Part shown: one piece after another, positions 1 through 9,560 of the stretch
Position numbering within the stretch: position 1 is the stretch's first letter
Layout: each line of letters begins with the position of its first letter
DNA from: Circinella minor
Lineage: Eukaryota; Mucoromycota; Mucoromycetes; Mucorales; Lichtheimiaceae
Length of the DNA: 36,531 bases
Direction: 5' to 3'
Assembly (NCBI GenBank): GCA_016758965.1
Contig: JAEPRB010000122.1
Location: 1-36,531, forward strand
Position numbers and translations under genes: made by a program
The notes under the pieces: generated by a model
Database searches by the model: none
What the model was told of the DNA's origin: nothing
What the model saw: the letters and a program-made list of their open reading frames with translations, nothing else

Positions 1-123
1 TAATTTTATATGCGCAAAAATAAAATTAGGGTGCGCAAAAAATTTAATGGGAGTACGCAAAAAAAAAATTCTAAGTGCGCAAAAAAAATAATTATAATGC
101 GCAAAAGCAGTCTAAAAATCCAG
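1..123. mobile_element. Right end of a Tc1/mariner-like element with phased TGCGCA repeats
   Basis: The segment ends in CTAAAAATCCAG followed by TA (124-125). The same terminus, in both orientations, bounds the element at 32996-33307, also next to TA. Inside it are five copies of TGCGCA (or TACGCA) at 11, 32, 54, 76 and 98, spaced 21-22 bp, each followed by an A-rich run. TA flanks and inverted ends with repeated internal boxes are typical of Tc1/mariner elements; the boxes may be transposase binding sites (inference). The other end and any transposase lie outside the window. It interrupts sequence that is continuous in the HET upstream cassettes. Confidence 0.6.
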
Positions 124-125
124 TA

Positions 126-1350
126 GATGTAGTTTACATGTTTAGCTGAACTACGTACAGAGTTTAAGTAGAAACATGGCTTTGATATGTAAATGAAACC
201 AGAATTCTGTTTTTTTTTTACTGTGAAATTGTAAATTAATTAATACTAAAAAAAGTATTTAAGTTTGTATTCGTATATTTTCATTTATCCGCTGATATAT
301 GTATAGGCCTATATATGTATCAATAAAATTTTAAATTATTTTTTTTAAAGGAATAAAAAGGACTTTTATGTCTTTCAAACTTTCAAAAAAAAATTTAACA
401 ATTGTAAACATATATTTAAAGCAAAAACCAACTACACATTTGTATTGGTTAACGTGTCAGGAACGCTATTCCTGAGTTTTGGTGGGCCCTAGTAACTGAT
501 TCTGAGATATGATTGTTTACTACTGTCTTACGTACTTTCACATTGACTCTACTATATCCATTCTTCTCTCTCTTCAGGTGCCACAAGGCCTTATTTCTTC
601 CAAAAATAATTTAGCAACAAACAAAAGACAAATGCTAACTTAGTATTCATTACTCTGCATTGTCTTGTATCTAAATCTAGCAATCAGGCGATCATTTACA
701 AGGAAAAAAGAATACCAGTAATTTAGTACTAGATAAATAAATAAAAAAGATTCACATAATGTTAAGCATAAACTATATCACAGTCCGTCCTTTTAAAATC
801 GAGCAAGTCAAGGCAGTACTAACAATTATGATTACTCACCCCTACGCGCGGTTTTAATATAGATAAATCAAGTGAAATATAGTTATAAAAGTGATTTGAA
901 AAATCACAAAAGCTGCTCAAGAACATGTGAACCTACTTGCGTTAATTAATCAATTCATTGACATTGTAAATTTTCATTATAGTCTTTACGTGTCGTAGAT
1001 ATATTATAATAAAATATTCACAACTGTATACTGAAACATCTATGTATGAATGATAGACATATTGCGGAAGTAAAAAATAGATACTACATATCAATAACTT
1101 TGATAATTTACGTCATTAATTATTATATATTAGGAACTACACAATAATTTATTTAATTTACACCCACCAGCATGATGCACATTAACTTTCACTGATCATT
1201 ATAAGACAGTGTCATACAAGAAAACAATTCAAAACCTTAAATATCAAATCCGTTCCTATTATTGTAAATCATATTGTGATACAAGGTTACTACCATGATT
1301 AGATCATATTTCTAGTACGTAATTTTGAATCAGTACGATTTGGCAAAAAC
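126..1350 (-). repeat. Orphan copy of the HET-gene upstream cassette
   Basis: This non-coding stretch matches the sequence upstream of the HET genes in the same relative order. The start (131-150, GTTTACATGTTTAGCTGA) recurs upstream of HET3 and HET4 and, inverted, upstream of HET5. The part around 1195-1340 (AGTGTCATACAAG, then AAACCTTAAATATC, then a string ending GATTTGG) recurs at 27735-27890 and inverted at 32430-32580. Read this way, the gene it belongs to would be a minus-strand HET paralog left of the window, separated from this promoter region by the inserted element at 1-123. No convincing ORF was seen in it. Confidence 0.65.
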
Positions 1351-2512
1351 ATAAAGAGAGTAAAAAAGCAGCCAAAGGCTAAAATAATAATAATACTTTT
1401 TTCTCGCCATTTCCTAAAGATAACCAACAAGAACAGGAGATGCCACGAATGATAACAAGTACTGCGCCAAATATCTTCTTGCTTCTCAACCTGACTTCTC
1501 TGAACAGAAGATAGCACTTGTAAAACTATAGAGGATGCAGGGCATACATTTGAATTATACTCTAAATTCCACTGTGAGTGTAACTAGGTCGAACGAAACT
1601 GGGATGCAGCAAAACGTATAGCATGAGTGAAATGTGATTGCTCATTCTAAGCTCTCAAGTAAAATTTACCAGGCTTCTTGGATTTTGTATCGCCTATTAA
1701 TGAGGCGCCAACTACAATTCGCTGATTTTTTTTTTTTGGCAAAGCTTGGCATTTTATTGATGCTTATTCCCACATTTTTCTCATTGATGATGCTTTTGAC
1801 TCGGTAGAAAAGTTTTCTTTATGCAAATATGCTTCACATTCCCATATTGGCATCCATTTTTACTTCACTGTCACCTTTTTTCCTCAATTTTTTCAAGTTA
1901 GACAATAAACATTTTGCTTGCCATATATAGAAGCAGTATTTAAAAAGACAAAATTGAAACAATTTTTAATTTTGGGTGGTTATTGGTGAAATACACCCTA
2001 TAAAATAATATGAAAATGTGAAAAAAAAGATTACTTTTTATTATTGTACAAAAATAAACAAAAAACTGTTGGAGTAATAATAACAAAGTACGTTTATATT
2101 ACATTGTTTAGATATTGAAGTATATAGATATTTTATACGTTTACTAGTAAATAATAATGTTTTATTGTTTTTGTACTCAATCGTTCATTTGTTTTTGATG
2201 TTAATGTTTTATGGAAACACAATTATTTATATACTTCTATTCTTTATCATCAATATGTATAAATATAATATAAAATTATGTTTATTATTGGCTTTATGGC
2301 CAACACATAAGACCTATAGTAATATTTTGTCTTCTTGTTTAACATTTAAATAAACATACCGTCTTTAATTGTATATATGTATGTTTTCTTTTTTTCTTTT
2401 TTTTTTTTGTATTAAATGTATATTTGTTTGCTAAACAGAGGAATACAGTTATTTCTATAATTATATTTTTGTTTGTTGTACAGTGTGACAAGTTCAAAGT
2501 TAAAAATAGAGT

Positions 2513-2532
2513 GGGGTATCCGTAGCAATTCC
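2513..2532. repeat. Solo terminus of the 13060-13533 element family
   Basis: GGGGTATCCGTAGCAATTCC matches the terminal repeat of the 13-kb element (GGGGTGTCCGTAGCAATTCC on the corresponding strand) with one mismatch. By orientation it would be a right-hand end, with the element body to its left. I could not find a matching left end near 2050-2100, so this is probably a truncated or decayed copy. Confidence 0.55.
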
Positions 2533-2658
2533 TTATAAAGATTGGTCTAATTAATCTTCCAGTAGCTTACAGCTGAGTCTTAAAAGGTTGAGATCCCTAA
2601 TTTATGCCGAAAAACATTTGAGGCTATTATTTTTATTACTGCACAATCTAAAAGGTGT

Positions 2659-2688
2659 ATATGTATATATATATATATATATATATAC
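2659..2688. repeat. TA dinucleotide repeat
   Basis: A short TA microsatellite interrupted once by a G near its left end. It has no other visible role. Confidence 0.8.
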
Positions 2689-3138
2689 TTAATAGTAGAA
2701 TTAACTATAGAAGCACGTATTATTTTTTTAGTCTGATTAATCTTATTGAAAAAGACAGGCTTTATCCTCATTATTAGTAAAATAAACAGTACGTCTTCCT
2801 GTCATTTTTTTTCTTCAACTTCACTACTCATATTTGTCAAATTATTTTCTGCATTTGAGTATATAATGTCGATACCATTTGAAGGTCATAAAGATTTGTT
2901 CATATTTTTAATAAGCGTAACTTTTATATAGAAGTTAAAGAAGCTTTACTAATTCATTGATCAATAGAATTAAATAATTATATTCTTACGTAATACAGAG
3001 CAACCTGAGTTCAACATTTTCATTAGCAAAAACATAAACAATATTTGCAAATGGTCGTCCTCGTATTTTGGAAAATCCAAAAGCGAATTTTATTTCACGT
3101 GGCGACAATGATTTGTTTATTCGCTAAAGAGTCATAGT

Positions 3139-5635
3139 ATGCTTGAAAGTGTAAATTCAAGGTATTTATTTCAACTAAATTGTACAAGTAGAGACATATG
3201 AAGAGTGTAATTTAACTCTTTTTTTTTTATTTATTTAAGCAAACAGTACGTATGATGTAGACGAAATATGGGAAAATATTCAAACTACGGCAAGAACAAT
3301 GGTAATTTTCATTATAGTTATAGGTATGAGTAAATCAGCGTGTAACTGACTTTTTATACTTTAGCTAATTCCGCGATTCAAAGTTCAACGAGAAGCCATG
3401 GATAGTTTAGGTGCTGCTGTCCGACCGATGAAAGAAATTCTCGATGCTTTGGTGCATGGTGAATCATCGCCATCAACCCCACAGCAACAACAGCCAATAC
3501 AAATGTCCCCGACCACTCCTATTCATCATTATTTTGGTCTTGAACCAACGAAAATAGACCAAAGATCATATTTCATTATTCCATGCTAACAGATTCAAGC
3601 TAAAAAGCCTGCTTTAAACACTCTGATTTGCTCATGGTAATCAACTGGTTCGACCCCAAGACCGAAGTCAAGAGAGATCAAGTTAAAAATCCCAGATAAA
3701 CCAACATCAACAAATGAATGCTGATATGGCCACCTACAAACTAAAATTCGACAGCGGGCGTTTTTTCATCTTCAACACCTCCACAAGAAGAACCAGAAAT
3801 TCCCTCACACAAAAACTTTAACGAGTTAAATGTTGAAGCACAACTTTACTTTATTAGTTATAAAAAGGTATACAGTAGTTTTGGTTCCATGGCTTGAGAT
3901 GATAGCAATGTTGTACAAGTGTATAAACAATACCCGTTTTTTTCTATCTACTTTTTTTTTTAACTTTCTGGAGAAACGCTAACTGATGATGAGACGAAGA
4001 TACTATCTGATATTACAAACGATGGTACAATTAAAAGTAGCTTATGATATGTTGCAGCTCAGCGTTTGTTAAAAATGATTTGGACTATTTGAATAATGCC
4101 ATCATCAAGTAAGAGTTGTTTATCATTTATATGATACACAGTTACTTTATACTCTATTTTATAATAAAACTTTTTATTTTTCTTTGTTTTCTTAGGCTCT
4201 CACTTTCCCGTATTGTCAATCTGATTGAACCAAAGCTCAAACAGTCCATCTTATCACATTTAAATAACACAGAAAAAGAAAGACTACAAGACATATTTAC
4301 TCCCCCTTCTCTTCCTCAGTTGGAAGAAGAAACTCAAAGATTTTTATTATCAATTAAAAGTGCTGCTGAAATTGGTGATTTGGACACTGTTTTATCACTA
4401 ACGTTGGAACGTAAACTGGAATGTGTAAAGGCAAGATCAACATCAAGTCAATTATATCAATGTATATCGTGTTTGCATCATATGTAAGTGAACACAAACC
4501 TTAATATCATTGTTCTTATTTGAAAAAAAAGAAATGAAATTGATACGTATTTACATATGATTTTGGTAGTTTATCATTGATTGGGAGTTGGGATCAAGAG
4601 GCAAAGGAGTCAGAAATAACCTTTTATAGAAGATCAGCAACCATCCTGGATTATATTTTTAAGAATACTGGTATTATTTTAAACGAGTAATGTGATTTTT
4701 CTTAGTTATATATAACCGAATAATATAATATTGTATCACTCACCATGCTTTGGTATCCATTTTGTAGTGGGGAAACAGGATCACCAGACAGCAAAAGAGA
4801 AATAACAACCAACAAAGTTCTTTTTATGACATACGATTCATCACCATCGTCTTCAAAAAAAATTTATCTGTTGCTCAAGTGTAAAGAAATACTACTGTGG
4901 AACTGTCTTCAAACGAGCGGAAACGATCATCGGTTTCTGAATCAATGAAACTACAACAGCAAAGCAAAAATCTAAGAGTAAATAGCGCAATTTTGAATGA
5001 TATGAGAAAATATGATGTACAAGAAACAATGGCCATGGACTGGATAGGTAAATGTAACAAAATGTGAAGCCAATAGGAATAATATAAAAACGATTGTACT
5101 AATAATATTATTTGTAAATTTTTGCAGCATGCTTTGGATATCTTTATTCACTGAAATGGGTGGCTGCAGAAGAAATATATGTGGCAACATTATTTACTGA
5201 TATCCATGTATCCACTGGCATCACTCTATTATACGATGATATGTTAAGAATGATGGCTGCTTTGTTTGGATTTAAGGTATGCGAATTCTTTTAATTTTTT
5301 ATGATTTGTGAATTAATCATTTATCTATATTAATATACTTTTTTACATAGCATATGTTATCATCAACTGCACGCAAAGTGAAGGGAAAAATTCAAAAAAA
5401 TAAACGAAAAAGAAAGCTCCCGATTCCAAATGAAGATACACCACCATTAGCAACTTTAGCAGCAGCAACAGAAGATCAACAAAAAGTACATCGATCATTA
5501 TTATAATCAAATTATTCTGTTGAGCCGGTGTTTGTATTTTTTACTCCCATATCAAACAGAAACAAGCGCCCTCGTATTATTAAAGAAGATGAAGACGATG
5601 ATAATAATGATGAATTTAACAACCTTCAACAATGA
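3139..5635 (+). pseudogene. Decayed multi-exon gene of an uncharacterised fungal family
   Basis: Several exons with intact GT-AG introns can be followed in phase. Exons 1 to 3 are 3139-3161, 3247-3301 and 3365 onward, the last reading M-D-S-L-G-A-A-V-R-P. Exon 3 then hits TAA (3587) and the coding trace to about 4110 needs frame changes past several stops. Coding resumes at 4196-4483 (SRIVNLIEPKLKQS), 4570-4687 (TFYRRSATILDYIF), 4768-5045 and 5129-5276 (MDWIACFGYLYS across the splice), then 5352-5487, ending in an acidic tail (KEDEDDDNND) at 5635. A one-base frame change is needed near 4895-4905. Exon phases match across most junctions, so the parent was a real protein. From memory it resembles a repeated, function-unknown protein family of Mucoromycota; that needs a search. 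It is not translatable as one product here. Confidence 0.65.
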
Positions 5636-6468
5636 TATTCATTTTACTTCTTCACTTCTACATACTCTTTTCTTCAATTTCGACAAAAATCGTTTTATAT
5701 CAAAAGAAAGATGGAAGGAATACATTGATATTGATGCTAATGTATAATAAGATACGTAGGGATTGCAAGTTTGCATTTTGGAAAAACACTGTTATTATAT
5801 TTTATGTAAAGCTTTCTTATGGAACTCGATTGTTCATATACATATTTCTTTTTATAGCTTGATGTCTTCTGATTATCATATTTTCTCTTCCATCCGATAC
5901 GCATCCCCGTTTCATTTGTAAATTTATATGCTCTTTTACATACATGTATTTACCCATTATTCTTTTACGTAACTGTATACGTATTATTTTCATAAATTAT
6001 CCATTTACCAAACTTTACAAGTATACCACATATAAAATAAGTAAATAAAAAATGCCTCTCACTCATAGTACACACATTGTCCATGGTAATAAAATACAAA
6101 CATTTGGCATATTCGATGATCCAACCAGAACACACACAATGCTAGAGAATGGAAAGTCATGTTCATTCAACAAAGGTTAAACAGTGATTATTAGTTAAGC
6201 CTGTATTTCGCTGAACAAGTAGTATCTCTCAAATATATTTTATATACTTAGTAGTATATCGGTGATTCAATAAATCGGTATCCGGTGAACGTGACTAAAT
6301 ATTTACCAGATTTAAATAATAGTATAGTTTTATTTTATATTATATAGTATTAGTCTTTTTATAAGTAAAATCAGTAATACAGCTTTCTTTTAGGGTCATC
6401 TCAGCTCTTCCCTTTGTCTTCAGTTGGCAAGTTTGTTTCCATATGATATTTTAATAATAGAAAAAAAA
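5636..6468. other. Intergenic between the broken gene and HET1
   Basis: AT-rich. Its right part is the 3' flank of HET1, which shows only weak similarity to the other HET 3' flanks. One small ORF (6052-6180) is listed separately. Other open frames are low-complexity. Confidence 0.45.
6052..6180 (+). CDS. Small ORF, 42 codons, doubtful
   Basis: The frame begins with ATG after an A-rich leader, has mixed composition (MPLTHSTHIVHGNKIQT at its start, DDPTRTHTMLENGK further on) and ends at TAA. It lacks the F/I/Y-rich character of chance frames in this AT-rich DNA, so it might be a first exon or a fragment of a decayed gene. No domain, signal peptide or partner exon is visible, and I do not recognise it. 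Confidence 0.15.
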   Translation: MPLTHSTHIVHGNKIQTFGIFDDPTRTHTMLENGKSCSFNKG

Positions 6469-8151
6469 TTAATGGATTTCGAACGTTTGTTCTTCCAGTG
6501 TCAAATCATCAAAAAAATGACTGTCGCTAAATAGATTACACATGCCAATTGCTTTGTAGGATTCTCCCTCTTTTTTAATAACCGGATACTTTACATGGGA
6601 TACATCAGGAGCTTCAAAAGGTATTCCAGTAAGTAATACATATTGCCCAGAATTTCCTAGTAGTTCTTCCACAACATCAAATGTGAACGTTGGTATTGAA
6701 AGTTCAGAGCTATTTGGTATCCATTCAAGATTCATTGTTTTGATCGGCATAAAATGTGACAATTCCTGAAGACGCTCTATGATATCCCCGTATGGAACAG
6801 AATCTCGGTATGTTTTATGTATGTCGTAAAATTCTATCAGCTTTTCATTCATAGACCCTTGCGGTTGTACACGAATTACAAGCTTCCAATGATCACGGTC
6901 ATTTGAATTCTGTTGAGGAAAAGGTGGTAATATATTCTCGATAGATTCAAGCGTTGAAATGTCGGTACAATCTTGTTTATTTGTAATTCCGCTACATGTA
7001 AGCTTCAAAATTCTTCCGCTGACAGTATAGTTTTTAAAAGACGTTTTGTGAACATTGTAGGCATCGTGTTCTCCATAAATGCCTGTCCAAGATGGTAAAT
7101 TGAATTTTTGCACGGGTAAATTATATCCTGGCTCCCATATTCCGTTATCTTCAATACTGTTATTGTATGACACATTACATATGGTGTTATAAACAAGATA
7201 TGATCCAAAACATAAAATATGGATGTCTTTTTTCGCTAAAAGCCCATAAAATCGTATGATCAATTCTTGAATATCTTGCTTGTAATTAACCGTCATTTGT
7301 TTCATAATGTCAGGAAAAATGTTGGCAAGTGCAAATACATGATCATGTTCTTTGGTGCTTGTGCGTGTATGTGCATAATGTAAAACACGAGGAGCGCTAG
7401 ATTCGAACTCTTCATCAAAAATGGCAAAACCTAATTCGGACAAGTGATCGCCCCAGAAATGGACGTTGCGACCCACAACAATCATTTTTGTTGACATTAT
7501 TGCTTCTTCCAAAGTCCACATGCGTTCCATCCATTGCGATTGTGTCAAAAAGTCACCAGATATCCCATATCCCCAATCCAAAGAATTCTGTCTGAGTTTG
7601 TATGGCTCCGTTCCTAACTCTGGTACCAATGCAAGTGTACAATAGGCATTGCCATAAATTTTATGCATTCGATGTATTTCATCATGTTTTTCCTTTTCAT
7701 TGTTTTGATTGATACACATTTGATCATACCAAATGTATTTAATGTTAAAATCTTTGCATAATTCTTGTATGAGTCCTTCAAATGTGACAAACTTGGATCT
7801 GTCTGAAGTTCGCTTTCTACCCCTTGGTTTTTTTTGACCTGTTTTGCCGGAATAAATAATCTTGTGTTTTCCTTGATCCACACGGTAACTTTTTCCAGTT
7901 GTTTTTTTTATCAAAACGTCACCAGATTGACCCCATGAATATGATAGTGTACAATATCCTTCGTGAACATCAGAACCTTTCACCAGTTTCATGTCAGAAG
8001 TACGAACTAGATAACTAGGCATAAAATTGGATTTGGGCAGAATAGATGGTATCTTCTTGGGTGGTTTGCTATATCGACGAAATGCTCGATCATAAATCGG
8101 ACCATCCATGTCGAGAACATATTGGGTTTTTTGATATGTAATATACGTCAT
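6469..8151 (-). CDS. HET-domain protein, paralog 1 (HET1)
   Basis: This 560-residue, intronless protein belongs to the heterokaryon incompatibility (HET) family. The three hallmark blocks are present: GYCTLSYSW (65-73), IKYIWYDQMCINQ (137-149) and WMERMWTLEEA (207-217). Between blocks 1 and 2 lies a basic stretch KKPRGRKR (107-114) resembling a nuclear localisation signal or AT-hook. A variable loop spans 179-205. The C-terminal half is family-specific and ends in a conserved ...DDLTLEEQTFEIH tail. The start is the first ATG of the conserved MTYITY N-terminus, just after the leader AAAACAGAAAAAG shared by paralogs. There is no signal peptide or membrane segment. In other fungi HET proteins mediate non-self recognition and cell death; which partner or ligand this one senses is unknown. 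Confidence 0.9.
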   Translation of the reverse strand: MTYITYQKTQYVLDMDGPIYDRAFRRYSKPPKKIPSILPKSNFMPSYLVRTSDMKLVKGSDVHEGYCTLSYSWGQSGDVLIKKTTGKSYRVDQGKHKIIYSGKTGQKKPRGRKRTSDRSKFVTFEGLIQELCKDFNIKYIWYDQMCINQNNEKEKHDEIHRMHKIYGNAYCTLALVPELGTEPYKLRQNSLDWGYGISGDFLTQSQWMERMWTLEEAIMSTKMIVVGRNVHFWGDHLSELGFAIFDEEFESSAPRVLHYAHTRTSTKEHDHVFALANIFPDIMKQMTVNYKQDIQELIIRFYGLLAKKDIHILCFGSYLVYNTICNVSYNNSIEDNGIWEPGYNLPVQKFNLPSWTGIYGEHDAYNVHKTSFKNYTVSGRILKLTCSGITNKQDCTDISTLESIENILPPFPQQNSNDRDHWKLVIRVQPQGSMNEKLIEFYDIHKTYRDSVPYGDIIERLQELSHFMPIKTMNLEWIPNSSELSIPTFTFDVVEELLGNSGQYVLLTGIPFEAPDVSHVKYPVIKKEGESYKAIGMCNLFSDSHFFDDLTLEEQTFEIH

Positions 8152-8171
8152 TCTTTTTCTGTTTTAAATAC
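8139..8171 (-). promoter_or_regulatory. Conserved leader and start context of HET1
   Basis: On the minus strand TTTAAAACAGAAAAAGA immediately precedes the ATG. Near-identical leaders (AAAACAGAAAA or AAAGCAGAAAA) precede all five HET genes although the DNA a few tens of bases further up is more diverged. It supports the chosen start. The CAG inside could be a splice acceptor of a 5'UTR intron, which I cannot test. Confidence 0.5.
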
Positions 8172-9560
8172 GATATAAATTGTTTAGTCTATGGCATATC
8201 CTTCGATACTCAATATGATTAGTAAAATTATTTTTAGAATAAACTTACGACAGAGAAAATTTCAATAGTACTGTAGAAGAAAAGAAAAACCAGGGAGTTC
8301 GATTATCTTTGATCACAAATACTGAAGTAGCAATACTAGAAGTGAATAAAGATAATAATATTTTGTACTAATAATTTCCTTTTCTGTTTTTTTTACAGAT
8401 GCTTCTTTACTTTCAATACGTAAACACTGTATATTTGTTTTTTTTATACTCGGCACCGCGTTTATACAAAATTATGCAATAAGAAGAAATGTAAAGTAAA
8501 AAGAGATGTGCTAAGGAAAAAATGTTGCCATTTTCTATTTCTTGTATTTTGATTTGAAAAAAAATAATAATATTAAAGTTTAAAGTACTATTCTTGTGTA
8601 ATATAACCTGGCTAAGCCAACAAGCATCAATGTTACACGATCAAAAGACACAATAAAAATAATATATATAGGTTATATTCTTAGCTGAAATACAAAGTTC
8701 AAATATGTAAAGGGAACCAGATTTTTTTTTTCTGTGAATTTGTAAGCTAATAGGGAAAAAAGTCTATTATATACTTGTGTTTGTTTTATATAAGTTCATC
8801 ATATCAATAAAATTTTAGATTACTGTTTTTTTTTTCAAAAGGAAAAGAGCGTTTACTGTATATTTTTTTTAACTACAGTGTACATATTTTTAAAGATAGA
8901 AGCCTACGTAGCATACCTCTGTGTTGCCTAACGCACTAAAAAAATTCATAAAGAGTTTTGATGGTCCTATTGCTCTGTATACAATGCCTAGCTACTTTCG
9001 TTTGCTTCGTGGATTTCTTGCATGATTTTTTCATTTGCATGATTAGGTTAGTTCCACGGTTCTTTCAAGTTTCATAAAACAATAGAATGGTAAATAAATA
9101 CTTGTAAAAATTTAAATCTCTTGATACTTTTTCTACTGGAAAATAGAAATAAGGAATTGAAAGTTACGTGATTTGACCAGTGTTATCAAGTTTTTGTTTT
9201 TTCTTGTTACACCGTTACGTAGTATTCAGCGAAACTTCTTTTCTGACCTTGAAGCGCTCAAAGCTATTTATATACTTTTACTAATGTATAATATGTTTTG
9301 TTCCTTAGAACATATATTAAAAGAGTATACAGTATGAATTTAGATAATAAGCTATGATCAACGCTTTAATATGATGATGAAATGAAGAACATTAGGTAAG
9401 AGTAGTATTAAATAAAACTATTTTTTTACCTACGTATCAGAATTATCAGATTATAAAATATACATGAAAAGATAGAATGTTCAGGTGGATGCTGACTTGT
9501 TGAACCGTTAAAATATGGGTTAGACAAAAGTTTGTCAGAAATGAAGTTATGAACTGATTG
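8152..9560 (-). repeat. Upstream cassette of HET1 (duplicated non-coding DNA)
   Basis: Landmarks shared in order with the other HET upstream regions are the GGCTAAGCC block (8607-8647), CTTAGCTGAAATACAAAG (about 8679-8697), a T-rich run with CTGTGAAT, GAGTTTTGATGG (about 8951) and an ACATATATTAAA...TACAGTATGAAT stretch (about 9310-9340). Similarity is patchy but collinear. No gene is seen in it. Confidence 0.55.
8607..8647 (-). promoter_or_regulatory. Conserved palindromic block upstream of HET1
   Basis: Contains CCTGGCTAAGCC followed by AACAAG and, about 10 bp on, TGTTACACGATCAAAAG. GGCTAAGCC is a perfect 4+1+4 palindrome. The block lies about 460 bp from the HET1 start, and equivalents occur before every HET gene here. 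It is a candidate transcription-factor site. Confidence 0.5.

Larger units (their letters stand above)
1351..3138. other. Intergenic, no supported gene
   Basis: AT-rich sequence in which the only open frames are short and composed of low-complexity F, L, I and Y codons. It holds a TA dinucleotide run (about 2659-2688) and a 20-bp relic of the element end seen at 13499-13517 (listed separately). Homology to the HET upstream cassettes fades after about 1350. I see no RNA gene. Confidence 0.5.

Noticed and set aside
3643..3670. GGTTCGACCCC, which resembles a tRNA T-arm
   Set aside because: The flanking bases do not form the T-stem and no acceptor or anticodon stem can be drawn.
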